Shown: positions 32,289 through 41,925 of the stretch, piece after piece | Layout of the letters: each line of letters begins with the position of its first letter | Position numbering within the stretch: the stretch's first letter is position 1 | Assembly (NCBI RefSeq): GCF_003386665.1 | Contig: NZ_QTUB01000001.1 | Location: 2,108,001 to 2,172,000 of the forward strand | Length of the DNA stretch: 64,000 nt | Reading direction: 5' to 3' | Source: Xenorhabdus cabanillasii | GTDB lineage: Bacteria; Pseudomonadota; Gammaproteobacteria; Enterobacterales; Enterobacteriaceae | Translations under genes and position numbers: made by a program | The notes under the pieces: model-generated | Databases searched by the model: none | The model's input: the letters and a program-made list of their open reading frames with translations, nothing else | What the model was told of the DNA's origin: nothing

Positions 32289-33770
32289 TTATTCTTTGGT
32301 GCTGATATAGATATTTTTAACCTGAGTATAAGCATCCAAAATCATTTTATGTGTTTCTCTCCCAAGCCCTGATTTTTTATAACCACCAAATGGTGCGTGG
32401 GCAGGAAGTTCATGATAAGTATTGATCCACATACGGCCAGTCTTCACAGCCTTAGCGACACGCAGAGCGCGATTAATATCCTGTGTCCAGACCGCACCAG
32501 CCAGACCATATTCTGAATCATTAGCCATCTCCACGACTTCGTCTTCATCACTGAATGGAATAACACAGAGAACTGGCCCGAAGATTTCTTCCTGTGCCAC
32601 ACGCATATCATTGGTCACATTAGTGAGAATTGTTGGCTGAACAAAGAATCCATCATCATATCCTGTTCCTGTTATACGCTTACCACCAGTAAGGATGGTT
32701 GCTCCTTCCTGTTCAGCAAGATCAATATAACTCAGGATCGTATTCATTTGCTCTTTGCTGACCTGACAGCCCATTTCAGTTGCAGGATCCATTGGATCGC
32801 CGACTTGAACAGATTCGAAGACAGTTTTCAACGATTGCAGGAATGAATCATAGATATCTTTATGCAGGAATAGACGTGCACCAGATTCACAAGCCTGTCC
32901 CTGATTCAGCAAAATAGCGTTAGCTGCATATTTGACAGCTTTTTTCATATTGGCATCAGGGAAAATGATATTGGCTGATTTTCCTCCTAGCTCCAGTGTG
33001 GCCGGAATAAGTCTCTTAGCGGCGGCGGCTGCAACGTTGTAACCGACTTCTGTTGAGCCTGTAAAGGCTACTTTGTCAATACTTTCATGATCAAGAATTG
33101 CCTGACCGACAACAGAACCACGACCTGTGACAATATTGACAACGCCCGCTGGAAGAACTTGATTTATGATACGTCCTAATTCCAGCAAACTAATGGGAGT
33201 CAGGCTGGCAGGGTTGATAACCACGGTATTACCCGCAGCTAAGGCAGGAGCAAGTTTCCAGGCTGCCATCAGCAGTGGGAAGTTCCAGGGAATGATTTGC
33301 CCGATTACACCGATTGGCTCTCTGATCACCAGACTCAGGTTATCATCATCAATGACATCCATTGCATCAGAGTGAGAGCGGATCACACCTGCAAAATAAC
33401 GGAAATGATCGATAGCAAAAGGAATGTCAAAATTGCGGCATAAAGCTTGTGTCTTACCACCATCTAATGTTTCAAGGGTGATAAAGCGTTCTGCTTCTGC
33501 TTCCAATAAGTCAGCAATTTTCAACAAGATGGATTGTCTTTCTGCCGCTGAAGTTTTGCTCCAGGCGGGTAAGGCTTGGGTTGCTGCCTGAACGGCAAGT
33601 TCAACATCCTGAGCATTTCCCGCCGCATATTCAGTCAGTAATTCTCCAGTTGCCGGGTTATAGCTTTTCATTGTTTCTTTTGAAACACTATCTACCCATT
33701 CACCACCAATCAGCATCTTATAAGACTTAGCGGGTAATAGTTCTTTTGCGATATCATGTAATTTCTTCAT
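32289..33770 (-). CDS. NAD(P)-dependent aldehyde dehydrogenase
   Basis: Oxidises an aldehyde to the acid; the closest-looking groups are betaine-aldehyde/gamma-aminobutyraldehyde and AldA/AldB-type enzymes, but the substrate cannot be told. 493 residues, normal length. Key parts: the cofactor site IIPWNFPLLMAAWKLAPAL, FTGSTEVG (Rossmann turn), the general base in LELGGKSANIIF, the nucleophile in QGQACESGARLF, EEIFGPVLCV, and PFGGYKKSGLGRE near the C-terminus. Two adjacent ATGs are possible. The second (33770) has better spacing from GGAG. It is convergent with dctA. A link to putrescine breakdown or to aromatic-acid metabolism is possible but unsupported. Confidence 0.9.
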   Translation of the reverse strand: MKKLHDIAKELLPAKSYKMLIGGEWVDSVSKETMKSYNPATGELLTEYAAGNAQDVELAVQAATQALPAWSKTSAAERQSILLKIADLLEAEAERFITLETLDGGKTQALCRNFDIPFAIDHFRYFAGVIRSHSDAMDVIDDDNLSLVIREPIGVIGQIIPWNFPLLMAAWKLAPALAAGNTVVINPASLTPISLLELGRIINQVLPAGVVNIVTGRGSVVGQAILDHESIDKVAFTGSTEVGYNVAAAAAKRLIPATLELGGKSANIIFPDANMKKAVKYAANAILLNQGQACESGARLFLHKDIYDSFLQSLKTVFESVQVGDPMDPATEMGCQVSKEQMNTILSYIDLAEQEGATILTGGKRITGTGYDDGFFVQPTILTNVTNDMRVAQEEIFGPVLCVIPFSDEDEVVEMANDSEYGLAGAVWTQDINRALRVAKAVKTGRMWINTYHELPAHAPFGGYKKSGLGRETHKMILDAYTQVKNIYISTKE

Positions 33771-34166
33771 CATATTCTCCAGGTACTTTGATTTTTGGGT
33801 ATGCTAAACCATCTGCTCAAAGAGTATTATTGGATTAATTCTTAAATTCGGATTTAAATATAAAAATCTTGTATCAATAAATAAGGGGGGATAATTGATT
33901 TTTATAATAAAATAATAAACATACGGAATAAATTTTGAGAATTATTATTGATATATGATTACAGTTTGTGTGGTCTATTTTTGCGATCTTTTTCAAAAAG
34001 TTACCGAAGGAGTAGTTTAAATGACGATAAACAGCTTAATGATACAAGATAATAAATAAACAATTTGTCAATATGTTCATATTTAATGATGATTTTTTTA
34101 GTTAAGATGATTTATTTTTTCAGCACTCTGCTATTATTATACTACCGATCATTGGCGGGGATGATT
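33771..34166. other. Spacer between aldehyde dehydrogenase and lipoprotein gene
   Basis: About 395 nt, highly AT-rich, containing the divergent promoters. The reading frame of the lipoprotein extends up to 34065 but that part looks non-coding. Confidence 0.4.
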
Positions 34167-34523
34167 ATGAAAAATTTGTTATTAGTTTGTTTGTTAAGTT
34201 TTACATTAGCAGGGTGTGATAATCAACTTAAGATTGACGGTACAAATGAAATGGCAGTAAAAACATCCATCGAAAAAATAAGGGATACTTTATCTGAAGA
34301 TAAAAAATTAAAATTTGATGATTCATTGAATATTGTCATGCTTAATAACATCGATTTTGATGAGTTATTTAAAAATAACAAGCATGGAAGTATCAAATAT
34401 GGAGATATGGAAAAGCTGGAACAGAAATTTTATCAATCACTGAATGGAAAAACAGCAGATCAGGTTATTAGCGAAGCGGAAAGAATTAAGTCGAATACGA
34501 ATAAAAGTGCTATTAACAAATGA
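34167..34523 (+). CDS. Small DUF6694-type lipoprotein
   Basis: A predicted outer- or inner-membrane lipoprotein of about 118 residues and unknown role. It has a short signal sequence ending in the lipobox LAGC, so Cys17-18 would be lipidated, followed by a charged helical domain: KTSIEKIRDTLSEDKK, DDSLNIVML and the ending LNGKTADQVISEAERIK, typical of this enteric small-lipoprotein family (family name from memory). The start is ATG 34167 behind GGGG; ATG 34161 two codons earlier is also possible. Low GC. It stands alone, downstream of a divergent aldehyde dehydrogenase and convergent with sprT. Confidence 0.8.
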   Translation: MKNLLLVCLLSFTLAGCDNQLKIDGTNEMAVKTSIEKIRDTLSEDKKLKFDDSLNIVMLNNIDFDELFKNNKHGSIKYGDMEKLEQKFYQSLNGKTADQVISEAERIKSNTNKSAINK

Positions 34524-34634
34524 ACACCATCATATGCCCGTCATTTTTCAAGTTGCAAACCTTATTGAGTGCGCTCAATTATAACTACTGATTTCTTAAA
34601 CGAAGTGCCCTGATTTTGGGGCATTCTGTTACCG

Positions 34635-35144
34635 TTACTTATGATCTTCCAATAGAGTTAATCGCTTTCCGCATTGCCGGCAAACATAGCAACTTTTTCC
34701 CCTGATCACTTTATTGTGCTGCCTGATAGTGAGTTCATGCTGTTGGCAGTGGCAAGAATAGATGAATGTCTTACTACAAACGGATTGGACTGAAAATTGG
34801 TGTGTTCGATTGGCTGGTACTTTAAACACAGTTTCCATGATATAACGCCACTCCCTGCCATGAGGTGCTACTTTGCCAAACTGATGGTAAACCAATAAAT
34901 GAGCCAGTTCGTGGGGGATCACTTCATCAATAAATGATTGTTGATTTTCAATGAGCAGAATTGGGTTAAGGCGAATTTCCCAATCCTGTAGACGTGCACT
35001 TCCCGCAGTTGTCCCCCGTTGTTGATAGGTCACAGTGGGTTCGGGAAAGGTTTGTTCAAGGAAATCACTTGCCTGAACTATTTTTTGCCGCAAAGTACGC
35101 ATGACTGCTTGCTGGAGAGGAAGCGGAACCTTAACGAATTTCAT
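34635..35144 (-). CDS. sprT: SprT family zinc metalloprotease
   Basis: Bacterial SprT, related to the eukaryotic DNA-protein cross-link protease SPRTN; its cellular substrates in enterics are unknown. 169 residues. The gluzincin site HELAHLLVYH (HExxH, about residue 76) is intact, followed by GREWRYIMETVF, and a C-terminal four-Cys zinc ribbon (YSCHC ... YVCRQCGK). It lies downstream of metK in the same orientation, separated by a terminator, as in E. coli, where sprT and endA lie near metK. ATG 35144 has a weak ribosome site. Confidence 0.93.
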   Translation of the reverse strand: MKFVKVPLPLQQAVMRTLRQKIVQASDFLEQTFPEPTVTYQQRGTTAGSARLQDWEIRLNPILLIENQQSFIDEVIPHELAHLLVYHQFGKVAPHGREWRYIMETVFKVPANRTHQFSVQSVCSKTFIYSCHCQQHELTIRQHNKVIRGKSCYVCRQCGKRLTLLEDHK

Positions 35145-35216
35145 AACAGCAATAATTATATAATATAGTAAATTAGCTAACGAAAACGAATATGTATGGT
35201 TATATGGGTTAATACT

Positions 35217-35247
35217 AAAAAGCCCGCTGATATAGGCGGGCTTTTTA
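35217..35247. terminator. Bidirectional terminator between metK and sprT
   Basis: AAAAAGCCCGC and GCGGGCTTTTT flank an 8-nt loop: an 11-bp perfect stem with U-runs on both strands. It ends metK on the minus strand. Confidence 0.95.
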
Positions 35248-35260
35248 GGCGTAGCAGAGG

Positions 35261-36415
35261 TTATTTCAACCCTGCTGCATCACGTAGGATCGTGGCTTTA
35301 TCTGTCGCTTCCCACGGGAACTGCTCACGACCAAAATGACCGTATGCCGCGGTATCGCTATAGATAGGATGCAACAGATCCAACATCTTGATCAGGCCGT
35401 AAGGACGCAGATCAAAGAATTCGCGTACCAATTGGATCAGTGTTGATGTTGGTACTTTTTCAGTTCCGAACGTTTCAACCATGATGGAAGTTGGTTCAGC
35501 AACACCGATAGCATAAGACACCTGGATCTCACAGCGATCAGCCAGACCTGCCGCGACAATATTTTTAGCCACGTAACGTGCAGCATAAGCCGCAGAACGG
35601 TCAACTTTAGATGGATCTTTACCTGAGAACGCTCCACCACCGTGACGAGCCATACCACCGTAGGTATCTACAATGATCTTACGACCTGTCAGACCACAGT
35701 CACCCATTGGGCCTCCGATAACGAAACGGCCTGTTGGGTTAATGAAATATTTAGTCATCGGAGTGAGCCATTCAGCCGGCAATACAGGCTTGATGATCTC
35801 ATCCATAACTGCTTCATGCAGCTCTTTCTGGCCAATTTCTTCAGAGTGCTGAGTAGAGAGCACGACTGCATCAATACCGACAATTTTACCGTTGTCGTAT
35901 TGGAATGTAACCTGACTTTTGGCATCGGGACGTAACCACGGCAGCGTTTTGTTTTTACGTACATGAGCCTGACGCTCAACCAGACGATGAGCATATGTAA
36001 TAGGTGCTGGCATCAATACATCGGTTTCGTTGGTTGCATAACCAAACATCAATCCCTGATCACCTGCTCCTTGCTCCAGAGGATCAGCCCGGTCAACTCC
36101 CTGATTGATATCAGGTGACTGTTTGCCAATCGCACTAATTACTGCACAAGAATTAGCATCAAAACCCATGTCTGAGCTGGTATAGCCAATTTCGCGTACG
36201 GTATTGCGGGTAATTTCTTCAATATCAACCCAGGCGCTGGTGGTAATTTCACCACCAACCATAACCATACCGGTTTTCACATAAGTTTCACAAGCTACAC
36301 GAGCCTTGGGATCTTGTTCTAAGATCGCATCAAGAACGGCGTCGGAAATCTGGTCAGCAATTTTATCCGGATGACCTTCTGAAACGGATTCAGAAGTAAA
36401 AAGGTGTGTAGTCAT
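35261..36415 (-). CDS. metK: S-adenosylmethionine synthase
   Basis: Makes SAM from methionine and ATP. 384 residues, exact enteric length. Motifs: [20 protein letters not shown] (ATP/methionine site), [57 protein letters not shown] (P-loop-like). The product feeds methylation and, through decarboxylated SAM, polyamine synthesis; MtnN recycles the by-products. It is divergent from speA, and a probable MetJ operator lies about 55 nt upstream of the start. Confidence 0.99.
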   Translation of the reverse strand: MTTHLFTSESVSEGHPDKIADQISDAVLDAILEQDPKARVACETYVKTGMVMVGGEITTSAWVDIEEITRNTVREIGYTSSDMGFDANSCAVISAIGKQSPDINQGVDRADPLEQGAGDQGLMFGYATNETDVLMPAPITYAHRLVERQAHVRKNKTLPWLRPDAKSQVTFQYDNGKIVGIDAVVLSTQHSEEIGQKELHEAVMDEIIKPVLPAEWLTPMTKYFINPTGRFVIGGPMGDCGLTGRKIIVDTYGGMARHGGGAFSGKDPSKVDRSAAYAARYVAKNIVAAGLADRCEIQVSYAIGVAEPTSIMVETFGTEKVPTSTLIQLVREFFDLRPYGLIKMLDLLHPIYSDTAAYGHFGREQFPWEATDKATILRDAAGLK

Positions 36416-36463
36416 TATATTTCGATACCTTAAATATAATTTCGGTTTAAGGGTGGATGTTTT

Positions 36464-36484
36464 ACCATCTAGACGGCTAGTCTA
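36464..36484 (-). promoter_or_regulatory. Probable MetJ operator upstream of metK
   Basis: On the minus strand TAGACTAGCCGTCTAGATGG contains adjacent 8-bp units resembling the met box AGACGTCT (AGCCGTCT then AGATGGTA, with AGAC just before). The position, upstream of metK, fits SAM-dependent repression by MetJ. The match is imperfect. Confidence 0.55.
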
Positions 36485-36660
36485 AGTTACTATCGCCAAA
36501 TATACCAGTTTTTTTAGTTTTAAATATCTTTCATAGTATGACATTTTAGGTTTCTTCTCTGTCTTCTTTAGATGCGAAATCTATCGATTAAATCTATCTA
36601 ACTCTGTTAAGTATAAATAAATTTCGTTTTGCAATTTTGCAGGATTACAGGTATAAACAG

Positions 36661-36701
36661 CGCCCGTAACTGATAGGTTTTTGCACTTCAAGTTATGGGC
36701 G
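36661..36701 (+). promoter_or_regulatory. Leader hairpin in the metK-speA interval
   Basis: CGCCCGTAACT pairs with AGTTATGGGCG (11 bp, one G-U) across a 19-nt loop, about 400 nt before speA. It may be a speA leader structure or the terminator of an unseen short transcript. The whole 36486-37100 interval has no convincing gene. Confidence 0.45.
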
Positions 36702-37100
36702 TTTGCAGGGTGCGTTTATGCGTGTTCTGCTTCTCAATTGAGAAACGGATTTCGTGATGATAAGCCATGTGGGGTGAATGGGGTTATGAGCCATTATCTG
36801 CTGATTGTTAACGACCAACAGCCACATTATGCCATTGATGTATCGACATCTTGTTCCTCTCTTATCGATGTGAATTCAACCCGATGTTATCTGAAGCGTT
36901 CAGGCAGACGGGTAATTTCGCACAGAAGTCATATTGCCAAACAGTAAATACATATTGTTTAGTTCCCTCTAAACGTTTCTATAATTTAAGAGCATGCTGT
37001 TCCCTGACATTTATTAATGCGCAAGATACGCACAATAAATAGCGTCTTGGGTTATTGACTCCAGGTGAAGGCAAACCTCTACTCCATGAAGGAGACTGCC

Positions 37101-39005
37101 ATGAATGATAATATCGCATGTAAAATGCGACAGACCTACAATATTGCATATTGGGGCGGCAACTATTACTACGTCAATGATCTGGGTAATGTCAGTGTTT
37201 GTCCAAATCCTGATTTGCCGGAAGCACAAGTTGAGCTTGTCGATCTGGTAAGAAAAGTTCAGGAAGAAAAAAAACAGTTACGGTTGCCTGCATTGTTTTG
37301 TTTTCCTCAGATCCTGCAACACCGTTTGCGTTCTATTAATGCTGCATTTAAACGTGCACGTGAATCTTATGGTTATAAAGGTGATTATTTTCTGGTTTAT
37401 CCGATTAAGGTAAACCAACAACGCCGTGTGATCGAATCGTTGGCAAATTCTGGCGAGCCTGTTGGGTTGGAAGCGGGCTCCAAAGCTGAACTGATGGCCG
37501 TGTTAGCTCATGCAGGCATGACGAGGACTGTCATCGTCTGTAATGGCTATAAAGATCGTGAATATATTCGTCTGGCACTGATCGGTGAAAAACTGGGACA
37601 CAAGGTGTATCTGGTTATCGAAAAAATGTCCGAAATAGAAATGGTGCTGGAAGAAGCGGAGCGTATTAATGTCATTCCCCGTCTTGGAGTGCGGGCACGC
37701 CTTGCTTCACAGGGAGCAGGTAAATGGCAGTCCAGTGGCGGTGAGAAATCTAAGTTTGGTCTGGCAGCGGCACAAGTGCTGCAATTGGTTGAAACCCTCC
37801 GTGCGGCCGGAAAACTGGATAGCTTACAGCTGCTGCATTTCCATCTGGGTTCTCAGCTTGCGAATATCCGGGATGTGGCAACAGGCGTGCGTGAATCCGC
37901 CCATTTTTATGTCGAACTGCATAAACTGGGTGTTAACATTCAGTGTTTTGATGTTGGCGGAGGACTGGGCGTTGATTATGAAGGTACGCGTTCCCAGTCA
38001 GAATGTTCTGTTAACTACGGCCTGAATGAATATGCGAACAATGTCATTTGGGGCATTGGTGATGCCTGTGAGGAACATGATTTGCCACATCCAACCGTGA
38101 TCACTGAATCCGGTCGTGCATTGACGGCTCACCATACTGTTTTGATCTCCAATGTTATTGGGGTTGAACGTAATGAGTTCACCGATACAACGCCACCCGC
38201 AGAAGATGCGGCTCGTCCTCTGACAAGTTTATGGGATACATGGCTGGAGATGCAGGAGGGAGGCTATAAGCGTTCTTTGCGAGAATGGTTGCATGACAGT
38301 CAGTTTGACCTGCACGATGTTCATACCCAATATGCGCACGGGATATTAAGCCTTTCTGAAAGAGCCTGGGCAGAGGAATTATATTTGAATATCTGCCGTC
38401 ATATTCAGCAGGATCTTGATCCAAGTAACCGTGCTCATCGGCCGATTATTGATGAATTACAGGAGCGCATGGCGGATAAATTCTATGTGAATTTTTCCCT
38501 GTTCCAGTCTATGCCTGATGCTTGGGGAATCGATCAACTGTTCCCCGTCCTGCCACTTGAGGGGCTGGATAAGCCATTGGATCGTCGTGCTGTATTGCTG
38601 GATATTACTTGTGACTCTGATGGTATTATTGATCATTATGTTGATGGCGACGGTGTAGCAACAACAATGCCAATGCCAGCTTACGATCCGGAAAACCCGC
38701 CATTGATTGGTTTCTTCATGGTCGGGGCATATCAGGAAATTCTGGGCAATATGCATAACCTGTTTGGTGATACAGCGGCCATTGATGTTTATGTTTCAGA
38801 AAACGGTGAAGTCACTTATCAGCAGAGTGAAGAGGGGGATACGGTAGCCAATATGCTTCAATATGTGAAACTGGAGCCACAAGTGCTATTGACTCGTTTT
38901 CGTGATCAAGTGAAATCGACTGATTTAAGTAAAAATTTGCAAGAGCAATTCCTGCAAGAGTTTGAAAGTGGTTTGTATGGTTACACTTACTTGGAAGATG
39001 AATAA
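37101..39005 (+). CDS. speA: Biosynthetic arginine decarboxylase
   Basis: PLP enzyme that decarboxylates arginine to agmatine, the first step of the arginine route to putrescine. Motifs: [16 protein letters not shown], the PLP-lysine region [51 protein letters not shown], the active-site DITCDSDG, and the C-terminal [15 protein letters not shown] identical in style to E. coli. ATG 37101, behind AAGGAG, gives 634 residues. In-frame GTG 37065 and ATG 37086 are upstream alternatives. Its natural partner speB is not adjacent: about 7 kb of accessory DNA intervenes. Confidence 0.97.
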   Translation: MNDNIACKMRQTYNIAYWGGNYYYVNDLGNVSVCPNPDLPEAQVELVDLVRKVQEEKKQLRLPALFCFPQILQHRLRSINAAFKRARESYGYKGDYFLVYPIKVNQQRRVIESLANSGEPVGLEAGSKAELMAVLAHAGMTRTVIVCNGYKDREYIRLALIGEKLGHKVYLVIEKMSEIEMVLEEAERINVIPRLGVRARLASQGAGKWQSSGGEKSKFGLAAAQVLQLVETLRAAGKLDSLQLLHFHLGSQLANIRDVATGVRESAHFYVELHKLGVNIQCFDVGGGLGVDYEGTRSQSECSVNYGLNEYANNVIWGIGDACEEHDLPHPTVITESGRALTAHHTVLISNVIGVERNEFTDTTPPAEDAARPLTSLWDTWLEMQEGGYKRSLREWLHDSQFDLHDVHTQYAHGILSLSERAWAEELYLNICRHIQQDLDPSNRAHRPIIDELQERMADKFYVNFSLFQSMPDAWGIDQLFPVLPLEGLDKPLDRRAVLLDITCDSDGIIDHYVDGDGVATTMPMPAYDPENPPLIGFFMVGAYQEILGNMHNLFGDTAAIDVYVSENGEVTYQQSEEGDTVANMLQYVKLEPQVLLTRFRDQVKSTDLSKNLQEQFLQEFESGLYGYTYLEDE

Positions 39006-39192
39006 TTCTGATTAGTCACTAGCCTTCATTAATAGCCATTCTTAATCATGGATTTTAAATAATTATTTGATTTTGGATGGCTATTTTATTTAATTACTAT
39101 GTGAAGTAGCACTCTTTCTGTGAACTTTTTTTGCGATAAGTTCGAACACAAAATTAGTAGGCAAATTTAACAAAGAAATAAGGAGCGAGTTA

Positions 39193-39780
39193 GTGATAAA
39201 TACTAAAGATATTATCTTCTTCCCTGAGCCTGATCCTAATGAAAATCCCTGGGTACATGGTAAACCTGCTGAAGAGGTGATTGACGTTGTAGAATACAAT
39301 CCTGAATGGGTAGCTACATGGCAACAACTTTCTTCGGTTATCAAAGAAACACTTGGCAACGTTGTTTTGAATATTGAGCACGTTGGGTCAACGGCAGTTG
39401 CTGGGATGGTTGCCAAACCTGTTATTGATATTGATCTTATTGTGGAAGATCCAACTCAAGAAGAAAAATATGTACCGGCATTAGAGCGGCTTGGTTATGA
39501 ATTAACGGTTCGTGAACCGAGTTTTTATCAACATCGATGCCTTCGCTTGGCAAAACCCAGAGTTAATCTTCATGTTTTTGGCCTTGATTGCCCTGAACAT
39601 ATCCGACATATTTGGTTTCGTGATTGGCTCAGAGAACATCCTGAAGATTGTGAACGATATATAGCTGCGAAGATAACTGCTAAAAATAATGTTAAACAGG
39701 TAATGGACTATAATAAGAGAAAAGAACAAGTGGTACATGAAATTTCTCAACGTATATTTCAAAGTAAGGGATTGCTGTAA
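39193..39780 (+). CDS. GrpB family protein (UPF0157)
   Basis: A nucleotidyltransferase-fold protein of the GrpB/DUF/UPF0157 family; biochemical role unsettled. 195 residues. Core motifs: YNPEWVATW, IEHVGSTAVAGMVAKPVIDIDLIVED (the GS plus paired acidic residues of the NTase fold; GSTAV and DIDL), LERLGYEL, then RVNLHVF and HIRHIWFRDWLREHPED. The start is GTG 39193 behind AGGAGCGAGTT. It is the first gene of the insertion between speA and speB. Its stop region is shared with the decayed 3' end of a dioxygenase pseudogene on the other strand. Confidence 0.88.
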   Translation: MINTKDIIFFPEPDPNENPWVHGKPAEEVIDVVEYNPEWVATWQQLSSVIKETLGNVVLNIEHVGSTAVAGMVAKPVIDIDLIVEDPTQEEKYVPALERLGYELTVREPSFYQHRCLRLAKPRVNLHVFGLDCPEHIRHIWFRDWLREHPEDCERYIAAKITAKNNVKQVMDYNKRKEQVVHEISQRIFQSKGLL

Positions 39781-39892
39781 TAATGTTTGATAATTATTGT
39801 GCGGATACAAATCTGTTTTGACTTGGACTGACAGAGCATTTTTATATTAGTTTTTTTTACAGTCCTCCTATAAGGTGTTTTACCTTTCAAGC

Positions 39893-40700
39893 GGTTCTGT
39901 CGCATTAACGAAACAAGTTTTAATAAACGTGGATTGCTGATTATTTAGGCAACTAAATGATAAAACATGGCTGCCGGTGATAAGGGCTTTCCTGTTGGTT
40001 GAAAATATTGTCCTTTGCGTAACATGGATACAATTTCAATGCCCGCTAACAGCGTTTGGGTCCGACGAAACGATTTAAACCCGAGCATCGAACGTATTCG
40101 TCGTTTGATATTGCGATGATCTTGCTCGATTAAATTATTGAGGTATTTATTTTGTCGCACCACAATGGCTTCTTCTTCAGGTTTACCCCTATTAAGCGCT
40201 TCCAAGGCTGCTGTGTTAGCGCTACTTTTGTCGATCGTCACCATTTCAGGTTCGCCGTGATGGCGAATAGCTTTGCGAAAAAAGCGCAGTGCTGCGGCAG
40301 CATCGCGATTGGCAGTCAGTAGGAAATCAATTGTTTGTCCGCCGGTATCAACGGCACGATAGAGGTATTTCCATTGCCCTTTGATTTTGATGTAGGTTTC
40401 ATCCATGCGCCACCGACGACCCACGGGACGTTTGTGCCGCCGGAAGGCGTTATCCAATAACGGAACTAAGCGAGTTACCCAACGGTGCAACGTTGAATGA
40501 TCGACGTCAATACCGCGTTCAGCCATCATCTCTTCGAGATTACGTAAGCTCAAGGCATAAGCTAAGTACCAACGAACACACTGAGCCATAATATCAGTCG
40601 GATAATGGAGACGCTTGAAGGCGTTGCGGATTAAAGACATGATGAGACCACACAGTAAAAGCAGCTATCTTAGCTAACTTCACCTTAATGCGACAGAACC
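39893..40700 (-). mobile_element. IS6-family insertion sequence, complete
   Basis: 808 bp with perfect 16-bp terminal inverted repeats (GGTTCTGTCGCATTAA at 39893-39908 and its complement at 40685-40700) around one intact transposase. The flanks show no 8-bp target duplication (TTTCAAGC on the left, TTACCATA on the right), so it arrived with an adjacent deletion or has been rearranged. It lies inside the dioxygenase pseudogene. Confidence 0.92.
39945..40640 (-). CDS. IS6-family transposase
   Basis: DDE transposase of 231 residues, apparently intact. It has an N-terminal helix-turn-helix region (SLRNLEEMMAERGIDVDHST), first Asp in WRMDETYIKIKG, second in MVTIDKSSANTAAL, and Glu in NNLIEQDHRNIKRR, the spacing typical of IS26-like enzymes. 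It catalyses replicative or cut-and-insert transposition and cointegrate formation. It fills almost the whole element. Confidence 0.95.
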   Translation of the reverse strand: MSLIRNAFKRLHYPTDIMAQCVRWYLAYALSLRNLEEMMAERGIDVDHSTLHRWVTRLVPLLDNAFRRHKRPVGRRWRMDETYIKIKGQWKYLYRAVDTGGQTIDFLLTANRDAAAALRFFRKAIRHHGEPEMVTIDKSSANTAALEALNRGKPEEEAIVVRQNKYLNNLIEQDHRNIKRRIRSMLGFKSFRRTQTLLAGIEIVSMLRKGQYFQPTGKPLSPAAMFYHLVA

Positions 40701-40867
40701 TTACCATATGCCATGATTGATCTGAACGTTGTAGGATCACTGACGTATTCAGTTCAGGCGGGATTTCACGATAAATATCTTGTGAATCATCAGAGTGTAA
40801 AATACGCAGACAACCTCCCCAATCAGGAGGCCAATTTCGGCTTCAGAAAACCATAATGCAATTTTTT

Positions 40868-41641
40868 CTACAATAGGGCGACGAGGTTGTTCCATTGGTA
40901 AGAGCCATAAGAAGCATAATAAAAAGAGAGCCGTCTGGGATCTAATTGATGGAAAAAATGTTCAGCTTTACCTTGCCATTTTTTGGCTGTTTGTGCTTCT
41001 GGTGATGCCGATTGGCATATCAATGACAAGGCTTTTTCCCATTTGCTGTGATGAAAAGCTTGCCCAATAAGATGAGTTGTAGATGGCCCTCCAGGTACAC
41101 CGAATCTTTGTGTGTCATAGTAGTTAATAAAAGCATGGTTATGGAATGTCTGTTTTGCCAAGGCGTGTGCAATAGGCTTATCTAAGTTACGTATGACAAT
41201 TCGAAAGCTATTACCCACGAGTTGGCCAATCTTGATATTTTGTTCAAAACAACCAACCTCATGCAATGAAAGCCATTTACCTGATGCCATATCCAAATGC
41301 GCATTAATGGCACTGGTATCTATTATATTTTGTGATAAAGATTGAATAGATATTCTCTGACTTGTTATTCCATCTTCATCTTTTAATCCCGCATATCCAA
41401 TATGGCTTTCTGGTATTTCTAATATATTGGCAATATTTGTAACTGCTTCAGAGGTTGTCATTCCTTCTTTGCGTAATTGAAAATGCCAGATCTGTTTTTC
41501 TATTGAGGGCTGATAGAAGTTTGGAACTTCTTCCACGAGAAAATCGGCAGGCACTTTTTTAAGGCGATATTGAACATCTTTACTGAGAAAGGTATTCGGT
41601 GAATATTTGGAAGAATTTGTATTGAGTTCTATATTATTCAT
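40868..41641 (-). CDS. TruD-family pseudouridine synthase paralogue, C-terminally truncated
   Basis: A second TruD-like enzyme, distinct from the housekeeping tRNA U13 synthase expected elsewhere. Family motifs: DFLVEEVPNF, then IGYAGLKDEDGITSQ, which contains the catalytic Asp (E. coli GQKDKHAVTEQ), GNSFRIVIRNLD and INYYDTQRFGVPGG. ATG 41641, behind GGAGAG, gives 257 residues; 41695 is an in-frame alternative without ribosome site. TruD is about 350 residues. This protein ends inside the TRUD domain (around QWNNLVALL), so about 100 C-terminal residues are missing. Next to an amidinotransferase it suggests a C-nucleoside pathway rather than tRNA modification. Activity of the truncated form is doubtful. 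Confidence 0.75.
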   Translation of the reverse strand: MNNIELNTNSSKYSPNTFLSKDVQYRLKKVPADFLVEEVPNFYQPSIEKQIWHFQLRKEGMTTSEAVTNIANILEIPESHIGYAGLKDEDGITSQRISIQSLSQNIIDTSAINAHLDMASGKWLSLHEVGCFEQNIKIGQLVGNSFRIVIRNLDKPIAHALAKQTFHNHAFINYYDTQRFGVPGGPSTTHLIGQAFHHSKWEKALSLICQSASPEAQTAKKWQGKAEHFFHQLDPRRLSFYYASYGSYQWNNLVALL

Positions 41642-41721
41642 TGAAAGCTCTCCAATTTTCAGGCCACCATTTTCAATGGTCAAAATAAGACTCATTGTTT
41701 TTGTATGATCAATATGCTAAC

Positions 41722-41905
41722 ACAGGGTAAGAGCATGAAAGCCTAAATTTCATTCAGATAGAATTTAAACAAACAATGTTGATAAAATGCACATCAAACT
41801 GTTCAATATATCAGCTTGATCTGGATGGTTTCCAATCTCACATTGTTCACAAAATCAGCCAAATTAAGTAATGTATAATAAATGAGCTTTCATGCTCTCA
41901 CCCTG
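41722..41905. repeat. MITE-like element with 21-bp imperfect inverted ends
   Basis: ACAGGGTAAGAGCATGAAAGC (41722-41742, shown here up to its last base in two parts: ACAGGGTAAGAG and CATGAAAGC) is inverted at 41885-41905 with one central mismatch. The enclosed 142 bp have no gene. Flanks share ATGCYAACAC as a direct repeat. It fills the gap between the TruD-like and amidinotransferase genes. Confidence 0.6.
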
Positions 41906-41925
41906 TATGCCAACACGGTTATGTG

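Larger units (their letters stand above)
39759..40842 (-). pseudogene. 2OG-Fe(II) dioxygenase fragment split by an IS6 element
   Basis: On the minus strand 40842-40702 reads RNWPPDWGGCLRIL, DIYREIPPEL and QRSDQSWHMV, the C-terminal half of a prolyl-4-hydroxylase-like 2-oxoglutarate/Fe(II) oxygenase (the final His belongs to the metal triad; an Arg in the RRT segment would bind 2OG). The frame stops at the IS6 element and resumes beyond it at 39891 with LKGKTPYRRTV, to a stop at 39759. If the element is removed the codon at the junction is complete and the frame continuous. The 5' half of the gene is missing: a stop lies just upstream and the next gene (TruD-like) is itself cut at its 3' end. 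Confidence 0.7.

Noticed and set aside
36681..36947. 88-residue ORF in the metK-speA interval
   Set aside because: No homology, no ribosome site, unusual composition; more likely leader or spacer.
37065..37100. Upstream GTG start for speA
   Set aside because: In frame, but ATG 37101 has the only strong ribosome site (AAGGAG) with correct spacing.
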